NCBI GenBank assembly: GCA_037903355.1
Contig: JBAJFE010000010.1
Span: 1-64,000 of the forward strand
DNA length: 64,000 nt
Direction of reading: 5' to 3'
Source of the DNA: Trichuris trichiura
Taxonomy: Eukaryota; Nematoda; Enoplea; Trichinellida; Trichuridae
In this document: positions 10,344 to 20,984 of the stretch, piece by piece
How the letters are laid out: every line of letters starts with the position of its first letter
Position numbering within the stretch: position 1 is the first letter of the stretch
Notes under the pieces: generated by a model
The model's input: the letters and a program-made list of their open reading frames with translations, nothing else
Database searches by the model: none
Told to the model about the DNA's origin: nothing
Translations under genes and position numbers: made by a program

Positions 10344-13300
10344 GAGACTGCACTGCTCTACGTCAGAGTTCCAGCATTAGCAAGAAAGGCTTCAGTGCTT
10401 CCGCCGGCCACACAGCGGTGGAACGAGTAACAACCATCTCACTGATAGTAAACAACGTAGAAATTGAGTTTGAGATAGACAGCGGATCTGCCTTAACTCT
10501 CATCAGCCAGGAAATGTTTCACCGGTTGTGGAAAGGTAACCTGCCAGCGTTGCGAAAGTCGACGTTGAACATCAGAACATGGTCAAGAGAAAGCATGACA
10601 GTTCTAGGCTCATTTCGAGCTGGAGTCCAGTATCGGAACGTCAGACGTGACCTCGATATATTCGTACTGCGAAAAGGTGGGCAACCATTCTTGGGCAGAG
10701 CATGGTTTCGCCCACTTAATATTGGCCTTCATGTACCAGCTCACCAGGCTTCGACTAGCTCTGAAAGGAGGAACCCTAAAGGAAATGGATGGCACAAAAT
10801 TGTCGAAAAGTACGCTAATCTTTTTCAACCTACTCTAGGACGGTACAAAGGGCCACCTATCCACATTGAGCTAATTCCTGGGGCACGACCTCGTTTCTTA
10901 AAATGCCGCCCTGTCCCGTTTGCCCTGATTGACAGGGTAAAACAAGAAATTGAACGTCTCGACAAACGCGGGAGCTTAGAGCCAGTTTTATGGTCTGATT
11001 GGGCGTCGCCGATCGTCATAGCTATGAAGAAGGGAGGAGAAATACGAGTATGCGGAGATTACAGTGCAACGGTAAATTTGGTCACCCGGAAGGACGTTTA
11101 TCCCCTTCCTACAGTACCTGAAATGATGGTCACGCTAAGTGGAGGCGCTTGGTTCTCAAAATTGGACCTCGCGGAAGCCTACCAGCAACTGACGCTGGAC
11201 GAGGAAACGGCAGAGGTACTTACCCTAACGACTCCAAAGGGGCTGCGCCGGATGAAACGCTTGCCTTATGGAGTGGATGTGGCGCCAGGAATTTTCCAGC
11301 GCCTGATGGAGACCCTTCTGCAGGGGATTCCCGGAGTAAAACCATATCTGGATGATATCTTGATAACTGGGCCGAACGAAGCAGAGCATGATAGTCGACT
11401 CGAGCAAGTACTCAAAGTGCTGGAAACTAACGGCCTTCGACTCAAGAAAGAGAAATGCTATTTTGCAACAAACGAAATGGAGTTTTTGGGCTTCAGAATC
11501 ACGAAGAAAGGTATTCATCCTACTGAAGAAAAACTAACTGCTATTAAAATGGCTCCTCCACCTGCGGACTTGAAGCAGCTTCAGGCCTTTCTAGGATTGT
11601 TAAACTTTTACTCCGCCTTCCTACCGAAGAAAGCCACCGTACTGGAACCTTTACACCGCCTGTTGGACACCACGGGGAAGTCCAATTGGCATTGGGGCGA
11701 CAAAGAACAAGCTGCATTTGAGGCAGCAAAAGAGTTATTAACTGCTGGATCAGTCTTGGCTCATTTTGACGGTAGTAAGCCGCTATTGCTAGCCTGCGAC
11801 GCATCTGACTATGGACTCGGCGCTGTTCTAAGCCAAGTGGAGGGAGGTCAAGAGAAAGTAGTGGCATATGCATCACGGACATTGTCGAAAACAGAACGCA
11901 AGTACGCACAAATAGACAAAGAAGCACTGGCTATAGTGTATGGCGTGAAAAAGTTTCACCAATATCTGTTTGGCCGCCACTTTACGGCTTTAACTGATCA
12001 CAAACCATTGTTAGGCCTCCTGGCGACAGGAAAACCTACACCCGCGGTGATGACAACTCGAATGCTCCGCTGGAGGTTACTCCTAACGGCGTATGATGTC
12101 CGCTTAGTATACCGGAGCGGTAAAGCTATGGGCCACGCAGACGGATTAAGTCGACTTCCGTTACCTGATAAGAGTGATCACACGGACACTCCAGGAGAAA
12201 AGCTTGTGGACCCAATTCTATTTGCAGATGCACTCATGATGGGTACAGAAGATGACGAAACGGATGAGGTAAATATGCTTGATGCAAAAACAGTAGCAGG
12301 ACTGACACGTAAGGACCGGGTCCTCTCTCGAGTGCAGCACTGGGTTTTGCATGGCTGGCCCTCCGGTCCCCAGGGTGACGAATTTACCCAGTACACTAGG
12401 CACCGGAACGAGCTGTCGGCGGTGCGCGGTTGTTTGCTTTGGGGCTCAAGAGTTATCATCCCTAAGCAACTGCAGAACCGTCTCCTGAAAGTGTTACATC
12501 AGGCACACCCCGGCACGGTGCGCATGAAAGCTTTGGCGCGTAGCTACGTGTGGTGGCCCGGAATAGATGAAGAAATCGAATCTTGGGTAGCTAACTGCTC
12601 CGGGTGCCAGCAGCACAGGAACGACCCACCCAAAGCACCACCGCTAGCCTGGAACTGGACACCCCAACCTTGGTCGCGCATTCACGTAGATTTTGCAGGG
12701 CCGTTCCAAGGGAAAACGTACCTACTCGTCGTGGACTCACATTCTAAATGGTTAGAAGTAGAGCAAGTAACGTCCATGGACTCTAGAGAGGCGATCCACC
12801 AGCTGGCAAGGATATTTGCGGTTCACGGACTCCCTGACGTGCTGGTTTCTGACAATGGCCCTGCTTTTGACTCGGCCGCATTCCGCCAGTTCTGCTTGGC
12901 AAACCGAATAAAGTTCCTCAGGATAGCACCTTATCATCCGGCATCCAACGGCCAAGTAGAACGAGTAGTACACACTACAAAACAAGCCCTGCGCATGATG
13001 ACCCAAGACAAGTGGAAAATCAAGCTTAGCCGATTCCTGCTAAACTACCGACTAACGCCCCATTCGACTAGCGGCCTCTCTCCGGCAGAAATCTTACTTC
13101 GGCGACGCCCTCGGTCACTGCTGGACAGACTCCACCCGGATTCCTTAGCGTCCACGGAGAAAGTACAGCAGGAAGAAGACAAAAACCTGCAAGCAGAGGC
13201 CCACAGAAAAACCCGACGTTTTCAAGTAGGGGATCGCGTCTGGGCGCGCAGTTTCTACACGGGCGCGCCTACCAAATGGGTAGCCGGCGTGGTACAAGAA

Positions 13301-13672
13301 GTGATTACTCCACGTTCATATTGGATAGAACTGCCCCACCAGGACGTACGGGTACGGCGGTCCGTTGACCACCTATGGACCAGGGGAGACGAACGCCCTC
13401 CTATCTCAGCGGTCACCGACGACACACCAAACGAATGGACAGATACGCGAAGGACAGCTAGCGACGATCAGGAATACGAGCCCAACCTAGAGCCTGTTGG
13501 AGGGGCAAAAGGCGTTTCAGAACAAGAAGCAGACACTTCGACTCGCCAAGGGACGCTACCGAATGTACCAGAGGATAACGGACAGAGCCTGGTCGATAGC
13601 TCACCTACCGCACAAGCGAGGCCAGCGCGACGCATCCGGCGACCCCATTATTTAGATGACTACGTCGCTTAG
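10340..13672 (+). CDS. Pol polyprotein (PR-RT-RNase H-IN) of the Ty3/Gypsy element
   Basis: About 1,110 residues in the -1 frame relative to gag; the pol frame is open from 10271, so expression by -1 frameshifting in 10271-10340 is more likely than a separate start. Protease active site DSG at about residues 47-49. Reverse transcriptase with YLDD at 336-339. RNase H follows, with DASDYG and TDHKPL motifs. Integrase has an N-terminal H2C2 zinc motif (HQAHPG ... CSGCQQH, from about residue 720) and a catalytic triad near D783, D838 and E874, giving D-D(35)-E spacing. The C-terminal part has a GDRVWAR-type segment. No stop or frameshift is seen inside, so this copy may be active. Confidence 0.92.
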   Translation: MRDCTALRQSSSISKKGFSASAGHTAVERVTTISLIVNNVEIEFEIDSGSALTLISQEMFHRLWKGNLPALRKSTLNIRTWSRESMTVLGSFRAGVQYRNVRRDLDIFVLRKGGQPFLGRAWFRPLNIGLHVPAHQASTSSERRNPKGNGWHKIVEKYANLFQPTLGRYKGPPIHIELIPGARPRFLKCRPVPFALIDRVKQEIERLDKRGSLEPVLWSDWASPIVIAMKKGGEIRVCGDYSATVNLVTRKDVYPLPTVPEMMVTLSGGAWFSKLDLAEAYQQLTLDEETAEVLTLTTPKGLRRMKRLPYGVDVAPGIFQRLMETLLQGIPGVKPYLDDILITGPNEAEHDSRLEQVLKVLETNGLRLKKEKCYFATNEMEFLGFRITKKGIHPTEEKLTAIKMAPPPADLKQLQAFLGLLNFYSAFLPKKATVLEPLHRLLDTTGKSNWHWGDKEQAAFEAAKELLTAGSVLAHFDGSKPLLLACDASDYGLGAVLSQVEGGQEKVVAYASRTLSKTERKYAQIDKEALAIVYGVKKFHQYLFGRHFTALTDHKPLLGLLATGKPTPAVMTTRMLRWRLLLTAYDVRLVYRSGKAMGHADGLSRLPLPDKSDHTDTPGEKLVDPILFADALMMGTEDDETDEVNMLDAKTVAGLTRKDRVLSRVQHWVLHGWPSGPQGDEFTQYTRHRNELSAVRGCLLWGSRVIIPKQLQNRLLKVLHQAHPGTVRMKALARSYVWWPGIDEEIESWVANCSGCQQHRNDPPKAPPLAWNWTPQPWSRIHVDFAGPFQGKTYLLVVDSHSKWLEVEQVTSMDSREAIHQLARIFAVHGLPDVLVSDNGPAFDSAAFRQFCLANRIKFLRIAPYHPASNGQVERVVHTTKQALRMMTQDKWKIKLSRFLLNYRLTPHSTSGLSPAEILLRRRPRSLLDRLHPDSLASTEKVQQEEDKNLQAEAHRKTRRFQVGDRVWARSFYTGAPTKWVAGVVQEVITPRSYWIELPHQDVRVRRSVDHLWTRGDERPPISAVTDDTPNEWTDTRRTASDDQEYEPNLEPVGGAKGVSEQEADTSTRQGTLPNVPEDNGQSLVDSSPTAQARPARRIRRPHYLDDYVA

Positions 13673-13683
13673 AGGGGGACGGA

Positions 13684-13919
13684 TGTTGTGTATCAAAACA
13701 TATTATGCTCGTTTCCCTTGTTAATCACAATTAGGTCGTTACTCGTCGACCCAAAACAATATTTGTCACATACTCAGAATTTAACTAACAAGGTCAACCG
13801 AGTCCTATAAAAGGACAACGCGTAAACAACGTTGGACTTCTGGGAATTAGGTGCAAGCTACGCTCAACGACTGTGTGACGTTAGACGAAGAAATAAAGCT
13901 TACGCCAGCGGACTTAACA
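13684..13919 (+). repeat. 3' LTR of the Ty3/Gypsy element
   Basis: Same length and ends as the left LTR; differences are a>c (in TGTAAC/TGTCAC), t>a and a>g near the end. About 98.7 % identity implies recent insertion. Confidence 0.92.
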
Positions 13920-14833
13920 TTTTTATTATGCCCAGGCACGTTAATTTGTCATCTAACCATATAGATGTGTGACGTTTTATCTCGCAGAAATATTGAGCAT
14001 AGCAGAAACGTAAGCACAGTAGCTATGGACAGGCAGAGCTACCTCAGCTGCTGTCTCCTGCAGTTGCTGATAAAACAAATCAATTCATTCGTTCAAACAG
14101 TGATTGTACACGATGAAATAATTGCTTCAAAAAATAAAGAAATCCTGAACTTCGCTGCGCTTCTCTGCACTTAACTTTGCTACTGCTCTTGCCTGAAACT
14201 TCCAGGACTACAACCACACAGGGAACAAGTGAATAAAACTCGTGAGCTCACGACAAAACTTGTCGCGTCTAACGCAGTACTTAGGAAATTGAGCTTTCAA
14301 AGAACGTCCCAAATTTTCACAACAAAGCAAAACCTTTGCAAGCTACAATTACACTAAAATTGAACTCTTTGGATTTCCCATACTAATTATACCCAGAAAT
14401 GCCAAAAGCTCAGATGGATTGCAAGTACTCGGTTTTCCTGGCTTCTAAAAGGAAATGGGGAGTGTAAAAGCACAGCTATAAGTACGTTGAGACGCAGTTG
14501 AAATCCGCATGTAGTCCGCTCAGAATAGGGGAATTTTTAGAACCGCATTGTGTACTAGCGCGATGGGGTTTTGTGATGACTAAAAAAGGTACACTAAGTG
14601 CGTCCTATCGGCACCGTAAATATTCGTTCGGTACAATAATGTCCCCCATGGACCCCATATGGGTGCCTGAAGATCGGGAACGCAACAGACATTTTACCCA
14701 CGAGCAGTTTTTACCAAATGCATACAATATAAGTGGCATAAATATTCCCTGTCAGGAAGTAAATATGGCTTAGATACTGTATATCTCAAATATCCTATTT
14801 TGAAGTAGTGTGTACCGCATGTAACCCATATAC
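13920..14833. other. Intergenic, no gene recognised
   Basis: Short open frames (13965-14174, 14498-14773) have no recognisable features. Confidence 0.35.
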
Positions 14834-15352
14834 AATGCAATCTCCCTAATCTAGACGCGTCGGGGCGGTGGGTAATCCGGACTACGGAAAAAATCCGGTT
14901 TACGGAAGTGGCTTACAATAGGACACCGAAAATCAGGTAATGCAGTTTTAGATGTAGTTCCCTGGCGTCCATAGCGCGGTGTCAATCTCTGCAAGCGAGA
15001 ATTTAGTTTACCAGATTGCCTAAGTCGTTTTGATGAAAAAATTACTCATCAGGGAAAACCGGCTTCGTATACCGTGTGGACGCTGTACCGGGAAGTGACA
15101 TAGGGAATAGTTCCCGTGAACTTATTTTTCCATATTCCCACATCGGGACAGCTCTGTTGGTTCACAAAAAAAATTGAGCTAGCGGCTGATCATTGCGCAA
15201 TCTCTGGGCCTTTGTAACCTTTGTTTCCTCGGTTGCGCGCACGCAGTCTAATCATTTTTAAAGTATACGGTCATTCTATCGTTCTGTTCCTCGAGTCCAG
15301 ATTAGAAAAGGGTCCAGTTTATAGGGGTCCGGATTAAGCAGGTTTCGCTGTA
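14834..15352 (+). mobile_element. MITE-like DNA transposon, first copy
   Basis: The left end contains ATCTCCCTAATCTAGACGCG and the right end, reverse-complemented, CAGCGAAACCTGCTTAATCC, giving degenerate inverted termini next to TA. Its interior aligns along its length with 29402-30098 (shared landmarks: TCAATCTCTGCAAGCG-type, ACTTATTTTTCC-type, TATACGGTC-type). No transposase frame. TIR start and TA target point to the Tc1/mariner-pogo group. Confidence 0.6.
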
Positions 15353-15935
15353 TACACTGAATGTTGTCTCTATGCAGGTACTGTGGAACCTCTAAAGTTA
15401 ACGGAAGTTTGACAAGTTAATTGGTCCCCAAGTAAATAAGCGCAGGGATAAACAGCATAGATTTGCCAGCTCCGTAAGTGGGAACTTGACCGCTTTTTAG
15501 CCGTGAAGTGGTAAAATTGACCTGATGCTTTACTGTTCCCTATAAGTTCAACATTTCAGTTCGCTCTGTATCAGTCACTAGGAGCTGTTAACCGTCAGTA
15601 CCTCAATGCACTATTAGTCAATGTAGCGAAATTTTTCAATACCATCCATTGGAGATTCCTGATGACAGAACCGGTTTCGTCGACTTGACGATGCTTTTTT
15701 CATGCTTGAAGACGCAGCTTGCGTGTTTCCTCAATTCCAAAACCTCCAGCCTACGCGTCGGCAGCATTCTCTTATGGAGCGAAATATGACGTATCAAGCC
15801 TGGCTGTATTCGTTCGCGTCGAGCTCAATTCTATTCATTCGCTTTGCCGTACGGGTGCGGAAGGTGACCTTAACGTGTCTCGACGTGTAAAGGCATTCCT
15901 TCATACGCAGTAATAGCTACCAAGCGGATTATGCT

Positions 15936-16602
15936 TTGCACTATGGCCGAACGGAAAGAATGGGGAGAGTTGGCACTGAAAAAAATGTACGCTCTATCTG
16001 CGTTCTCGAAACGAACAGTCAAAAAAAGACAGAGGAGTGGTCCCATGTGAGCAAGATTACCGTTAGCAACATGCAGAGACTTAAACAAGAATACCTGGAA
16101 AGATATAATAAGGAAAGCGGAAACTCGCAGCGAAGGAGGAGAACCTTCCTCAAACAAGTCAATGAAACAGCGTTAAGTTGGTTTAAGCAAATGAGAGCGC
16201 CCAATGCGCGGATCTTTGGCCGAATGATCCAGAGAGTTGCTAGAAGATTCGCCGTGGATTTCAGGTTGACAGGTTTCTAAGCATTAAGGGTTTAGCTGGC
16301 GAAGCTCAAGCTCTGTCATATGATTTCTCAGAAAATCTTATGCGGTGAATCTAACGAAGTTCCCGTCAAGGTCTTAGAAAACTTCGTCGCGAAGTTTCGT
16401 TATTTGGACAGTACTTTCAAGAAGGAAAACATTTTTAATGCTGATGAATGCGGCTTATTCTTCAAGGCTATGCGTGATAGAACCGTTGTACGAAAAGGCG
16501 GCAAATGCAAAAGCGGGAAGCTGTCCAAGGAATTTTTCACTCTGCTTCTTGGCGCTAACGGAACTGCGGAGAAGTTGAAGCCCATGATGATTGGTAGGTA
16601 AC
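15936..16602 (+). pseudogene. Tigger/pogo-type transposase remnant (CENP-B HTH plus DDE start)
   Basis: Two frames: 15936-16280 contains a CENP-B-type DNA-binding region (ALSWFKQMRAPNARIFGRM), and 16320-16601 contains the start of the DDE domain (IFNADECGLFFKAM, KLSKEFFTLLLGANG, EKLKPMMIGR), where the Asp of NADE is the first catalytic residue. A frameshift near 16280-16320 separates them. The sequence stops where the large inverted repeat begins, so the second catalytic half is missing. A terminal repeat of this type (CTGTGGAACCTCTAAAGTT) is present at about 15379. Inactive relic. Confidence 0.75.
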
Positions 16603-17657
16603 CGAACTGTATTTGGCTGTATTTGGCCTATTACACGAGCTGTCGGCGATACATGGGCGCAGACCAATTCGAGGACTACATAAATATGCGGCATGAAATG
16701 TGTTGGTGGCTAAGAGAAGTAAACGAACGTAGTAGAAAGGAAGAAATGACCAATTCACAATGGTATTTAACCAGAAGTAAAGAAAACTGAGAATTCAACT
16801 ATAACACTGACATTATTTAAAATTGAGGAAACCGTGAACCATTGTAAGGCAGCCGACACTAAGAAATTATAGCCGTGCGAGTCATTAAACCAGGCAAGCA
16901 CAGGCTTTTATACTATTTTTTAATACTGAACATATGCAATACCAGATAGAAAGCACGATATCTATGCGGACCATTCGCCCTCGGGACACTTCGCCTGTTG
17001 GACTGCGTCGTGACGTTAGGAAAGATGATCTTAATCTGCGGTTTTCGCATTCAAAGCTCTATTCACCTTATGCCAGCCCCTCTTTATCTTTTGATCAAAG
17101 CATGCGGAACGTTTCGCGCATGACTTATTCACTTCAAGTCACTTCGGCGCTGCTATTGTTTAAAGAGCTAATTTTTGAAACCGTATGGTGTCATTGTCTG
17201 TTATATTAAGCTGTAAGCTCAAACATTCGGCTGTAAACGTCGGAAATTTATTGTAAGCACATAAGAGAGAAGGCGTCCACTAGTAACAAACTTCAGCTAG
17301 TCTTAGTCGCTCCTCCTCACCTCTTACATAATGCATCAGCTCAAGCGTTGTGGACAACGCAAATACGGACATTTTGGCTAGGGAAACCAGTTAATCTGCC
17401 GCAGCAGAAAGCCTGCCAACAACTGTACGTAATGCAAAGCATTCGGTTTTCTCTCCGAAACATTTCTACAAAAAGTGCCTTAACAACGCGGTGCAGTAAA
17501 AATATGAACCTGTCGATCAGATTATGGTACTAGTAAAAGTTGTTCGATAACGGTCGGAAGATACAGCTCGGTAACGGCTAAGGATTGTTCGTTTGTGTAT
17601 ACCCTACTTATGGGGTGTATAAAGAACAATTATAGCCGACGGAGTCAGCAGACGTCC

Positions 17658-18195
17658 ATGCAGTCGGCGGTACGTTTGTTGTTTTATATATTTGCAGTGA
17701 TTAGTTATAAGGTTGTGCTAAGCGATGCAGTTGGCAAAACAGTCGCTAAGGGCAGCAGCTAAGCGCTATTGTTAACTAAATCTACATTCGACTGTCTAAA
17801 AATGAGTGTTCCTAAGCGGTCTCTCGTAGCGTCGACTCGGAAGGCAGAGTAATTGTTAAAAGCGACGATGACTGTTCGGTGATATTGCTGTGTAACGTTG
17901 ATTTACCTATTGCAGGACCGTTGGCTGGCTGCGTACGAAACATCCATAGAGGCGCCCTAGACTGGATCAAAGGTAACAGTTCGGGCGTCTCCCCTCGACA
18001 GTATTCAATGCCATAAAAAATGATGGTAAGTAGACAGAAGTTATCGTTATCTTTATGTCGCTCCATGTTTTGTAGACTGAAGAATGTCGAGCGTCGGTCC
18101 GAACGAAGAGCCGACTGCATGGACATGGCGTCCATGCAGACTTACGATATGCCCGGGAAGCGGAAGTCCTGTGTCATGGGCGTCCGTTCGTGTAA
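17658..18195 (+). other. Unrecognised gene (or remnant) conserved in both arms, left copy
   Basis: Three segments keep reading frame in both arms: A, 17658-17762, a 35-residue frame starting MQSAVRLLFYIFAVISY with a hydrophobic signal-peptide-like start; B, 17831-17972, with SVILLCNVDLPIAGPL and a following donor G|GTAACA; C, 18076-18195 after a TTTTGTAG acceptor, with EECRASVRTKSRLHGHGVHA. I could not join them with certainty, and the acceptor feeding a possible tiny exon between B and C is lost here. An overlapping minus-strand frame (17812-18135, 107 residues) is also conserved in the other arm, so the coding strand is not settled. No family recognised. Confidence 0.3.
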
Positions 18196-18561
18196 GCGCA
18201 GACAAAGGGGGCGCTGCGTGTTTGAAAGGGAACAAAATGGATCCCTCCGTGCATTTATCGGCTGGATTTAATAACAAAAATACGCCAGCCCATGACGGAG
18301 AAAAAGGCAGCAACGGCGCATGAATTCATCAACATTTTGGTTTCGTGTTATGAAGACGCCGTGGAGGCACCGAGACTGTATTATCTTCGTAGTAGCATTT
18401 CTTCGTAACATGCTTTTATGGTAGTCGTCTTGGTCGAATAAAATCAGAGATTGGCTTTGCTGATGCCTTGAAAATTAAAATGTGTGTTCTCATCGCTTCT
18501 TGTGCGAAAAGTGAATGAAATAGCTGTTATTCTTGTGCTAACCTAATGTTCGTCGGCACTG

Positions 18562-18582
18562 TCTCTCTTTCTCTCTCTCTCT
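18562..18582. repeat. CT-rich microsatellite
   Basis: Short run of TCTC repeats, about 20 bp, interrupted once by TTT. Confidence 0.7.
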
Positions 18583-19521
18583 GATTACAGTCTTATTTCC
18601 GTAAGTTTCACTCTTAAGGGAACACTGAATGCGTGATTTCGAGGGGCGGCAAAATGACGTGAGCTAGTCGTCGATTGGACTTCGAATAAGCTTGGCGGAT
18701 ATGGTCGTTTCCAACGGGTTCCTTGTTGATTTATGCGAGATTAAGTTAGAAGCAACAATAGTTCATTCCGATTGAATTGTTCAGTTTATTCTTTCGCTGA
18801 CTCTTTGTAGCAGAACGGAATAACGTTCAACTGAGGGAATGCACTTCGAATAATGAACGTTTAATTGTAGTGAATTCTACAATGTTTTCATCTACGATGA
18901 ACTTGTGCAGCCGAAGTTATTCTAAACAACGAGATGTGAGTAGAAAGATTCAACCCGGATAGAGGCGGGCATGCGGCATCTCGAAACTAAATGGTCCCAA
19001 GTTAGGTCTGATTTGAATTTCTGTTGCTCAAGCGATAATGTTCTTCTTCCTGTGGAGGTCTTCTTTTATTATTACTTTTCGTATAATGCAACGCGGCATT
19101 TATTTTCACTGCTTTCGAATTTCATTTGACGTTTTAATTCTTCCAAGGACAACTCAAGAGCTAAAAGAGAATGTGGAAAGATTACGAATGGGACTTTGAA
19201 CTGATGAACATTTGGACATGTGCGGACGTTTCTAGATCGAAGAGTCTGTGGTATGGCGCGTAATTCATTGATTCCTAACTGGAAGCGGAAAATGCTGTAA
19301 GTCTTTTTTAAAACCAATTTATTTTAGCAAATCATTCCTTGCCGGTATTGGAAAAAAGGTAATTGAGTCGAAATGTAGCTTTATCAAAAGTTAAAGGGAA
19401 AGTTCCTCACATGCATAGTGTACACGACTGGATTCGGTTTGCACCTGCACACATCTTTTGTTTCTATGCTGTACGGGTTCTATTGTGTTCGTTGGCGGTT
19501 GTCTCGAAAGGGTTACTGGTT

Positions 19522-20757
19522 ATGGAAATGTTAGAGGGACTTCGCAAGTTTAGGGAGGAAGGGGCGAGACTGATTCGTTCATTAATGCCTGTGGACAAAC
19601 CTAATTCTCAGTTTGGTGTGCTACACACAACAGATTTAAGCAGGTACTGCGGCGCTTACCGCATTTGGCAGCACAATGTCGGTTCGAATTTGAACCATGT
19701 TGAACGGATGTGTGGAGAATTAAACAAGAACTTCACTTCGATGAATAGTAAGCTTTGCTGACTGCATGCTTTCCAGCTGATCACAGTCGACTTTTATCAT
19801 TGTTCATTGTTTATTCCTTTGAAAGTTTTTTTCGTAGTCACTGAATTTGCTTGTTTGAATTTGAAGGCAGAGAACTGCACGGTTAAATTAACTTTGCTAC
19901 CCTTTGCGACGTAAAATATTTGGAGAAGTGTGTGGACTCGGTGATAGGTTCAAACGAAACAACCGACGGCAGAGAGCTTCGTTGTCACGACGAAGTTACA
20001 GCAGCTAGGGATGATAAACGGTTAAAGCCGCAACTGTTATTAAGGACTGTGGGCAAAGTGTGAAAAACTCACTGGCTCGTCTGCGTAAGTGTTTATCAAG
20101 TGTTTCCGTAAGCTAATTGCTTTTGATCGTAGAAATGGAGATTAATAAGGAAAAGACGATTTCAGAAACGAACATTCCGGAAGCAAAGTTCATCGGCGGC
20201 AAAATGGAAAGTAACTCGCAGTTTTCAAGCACGCTTTACCGCGGACGACTGCGCGATCGAAAAAGTCAACAGCGCTTGGGTACAAGCAGTGTTTCAGCAC
20301 TGGCCAAAAAGACTCGCTCAAAAGGGATAACCAAAGTGCGTCAGCGTAAGACAAAAAGAGCAACTTACAGTGGAAGACGAAAGCGAAGAAAATCACGTCA
20401 GTCAAGTAAAAGTAATGATGGTGGCTCTGATTCGAAAAGCAATTCTGGTGCTGAAAGTAACCGTGCCTCTCATGGTGAATCGGAGGGAAATGTTGAAGTT
20501 CAAGGTTCTGTCGACGAACGTGTGTACTGTTTGTGTCGAAAGGTAGGCATACTTTGGCTTCCGCATTACCAGATGCAGCACTCAGTATCACCTAGATTTC
20601 GTACGGTTACATGGTCTGTTGCGATAATGAGAAATGTCCAATGGAAAGGTTCCATTTCAGGTGTGTTGGTCTGTGTAGAAAACCGAAAGGAAAATGGTAT
20701 TGTCCTTGTTGTCGCGATGGAAGTGCAAACAAGTGCAGGTTTAATGAGCACATCTGA
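19522..20757 (+). pseudogene. Decayed ING-type PHD-finger gene, left-arm copy
   Basis: Homologous exon by exon to 57321-58582. Retained: 19522-19747 (N-terminal exon, same 226-bp length), 20133-20542 (basic, Ser-rich linker) and 20596-20757 (PHD finger, stop TGA). Damage: the acceptor of the second exon (expected near 19898) reads GCTA instead of GCAG, and that exon, which would end at the donor at 20084, has a net deletion of about 22 bp that shifts frame. The PHD finger keeps its zinc ligands (CLC, CCDNEKC, HFRC, CPCC) but has Arg where the other copy has Trp in the MEWFHF motif. ING PHD fingers read H3K4me3 through an aromatic cage that uses this Trp, so binding is probably lost. Confidence 0.7.
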
Positions 20758-20984
20758 GAGAAAGGAAGAGAGTAACCGCCGGATTTCAACTTAATCTGTT
20801 CCCAATTCTTGTCCATTCAAGCGGTGTATTACCCTCTAGATTCCTCCATTCGCTACCAAAGTTGCCATACCTTATACTTAGCTGGAGCTAGCACGCATGT
20901 ATTAAATGGATTGATGAGTGGACATTGTTGCGGATTTCTGCAATCGTATAAATGTCGAATGTGGCGGTAACATTCTAGTGATCT

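Larger units (their letters stand above)
9080..13919 (+). mobile_element. Ty3/Gypsy LTR retrotransposon, nearly intact
   Basis: Two 236-bp LTRs (9080-9315 and 13684-13919) begin TG and end CA and differ at only three positions. A primer-binding-site-like TGGCGACGAGGAC follows the left LTR at 9317-9329 (Arg-tRNA-like, by analogy with other Gypsy elements). A gag frame and a pol frame lie between, and a purine-rich AGAGGGGGACGGA precedes the right LTR. Domain order is Gag, protease, reverse transcriptase, RNase H, integrase, typical of Ty3/Gypsy, with no env-like frame. No obvious target-site duplication is seen (GTTAT on the left, TTTTT on the right). Confidence 0.93.
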
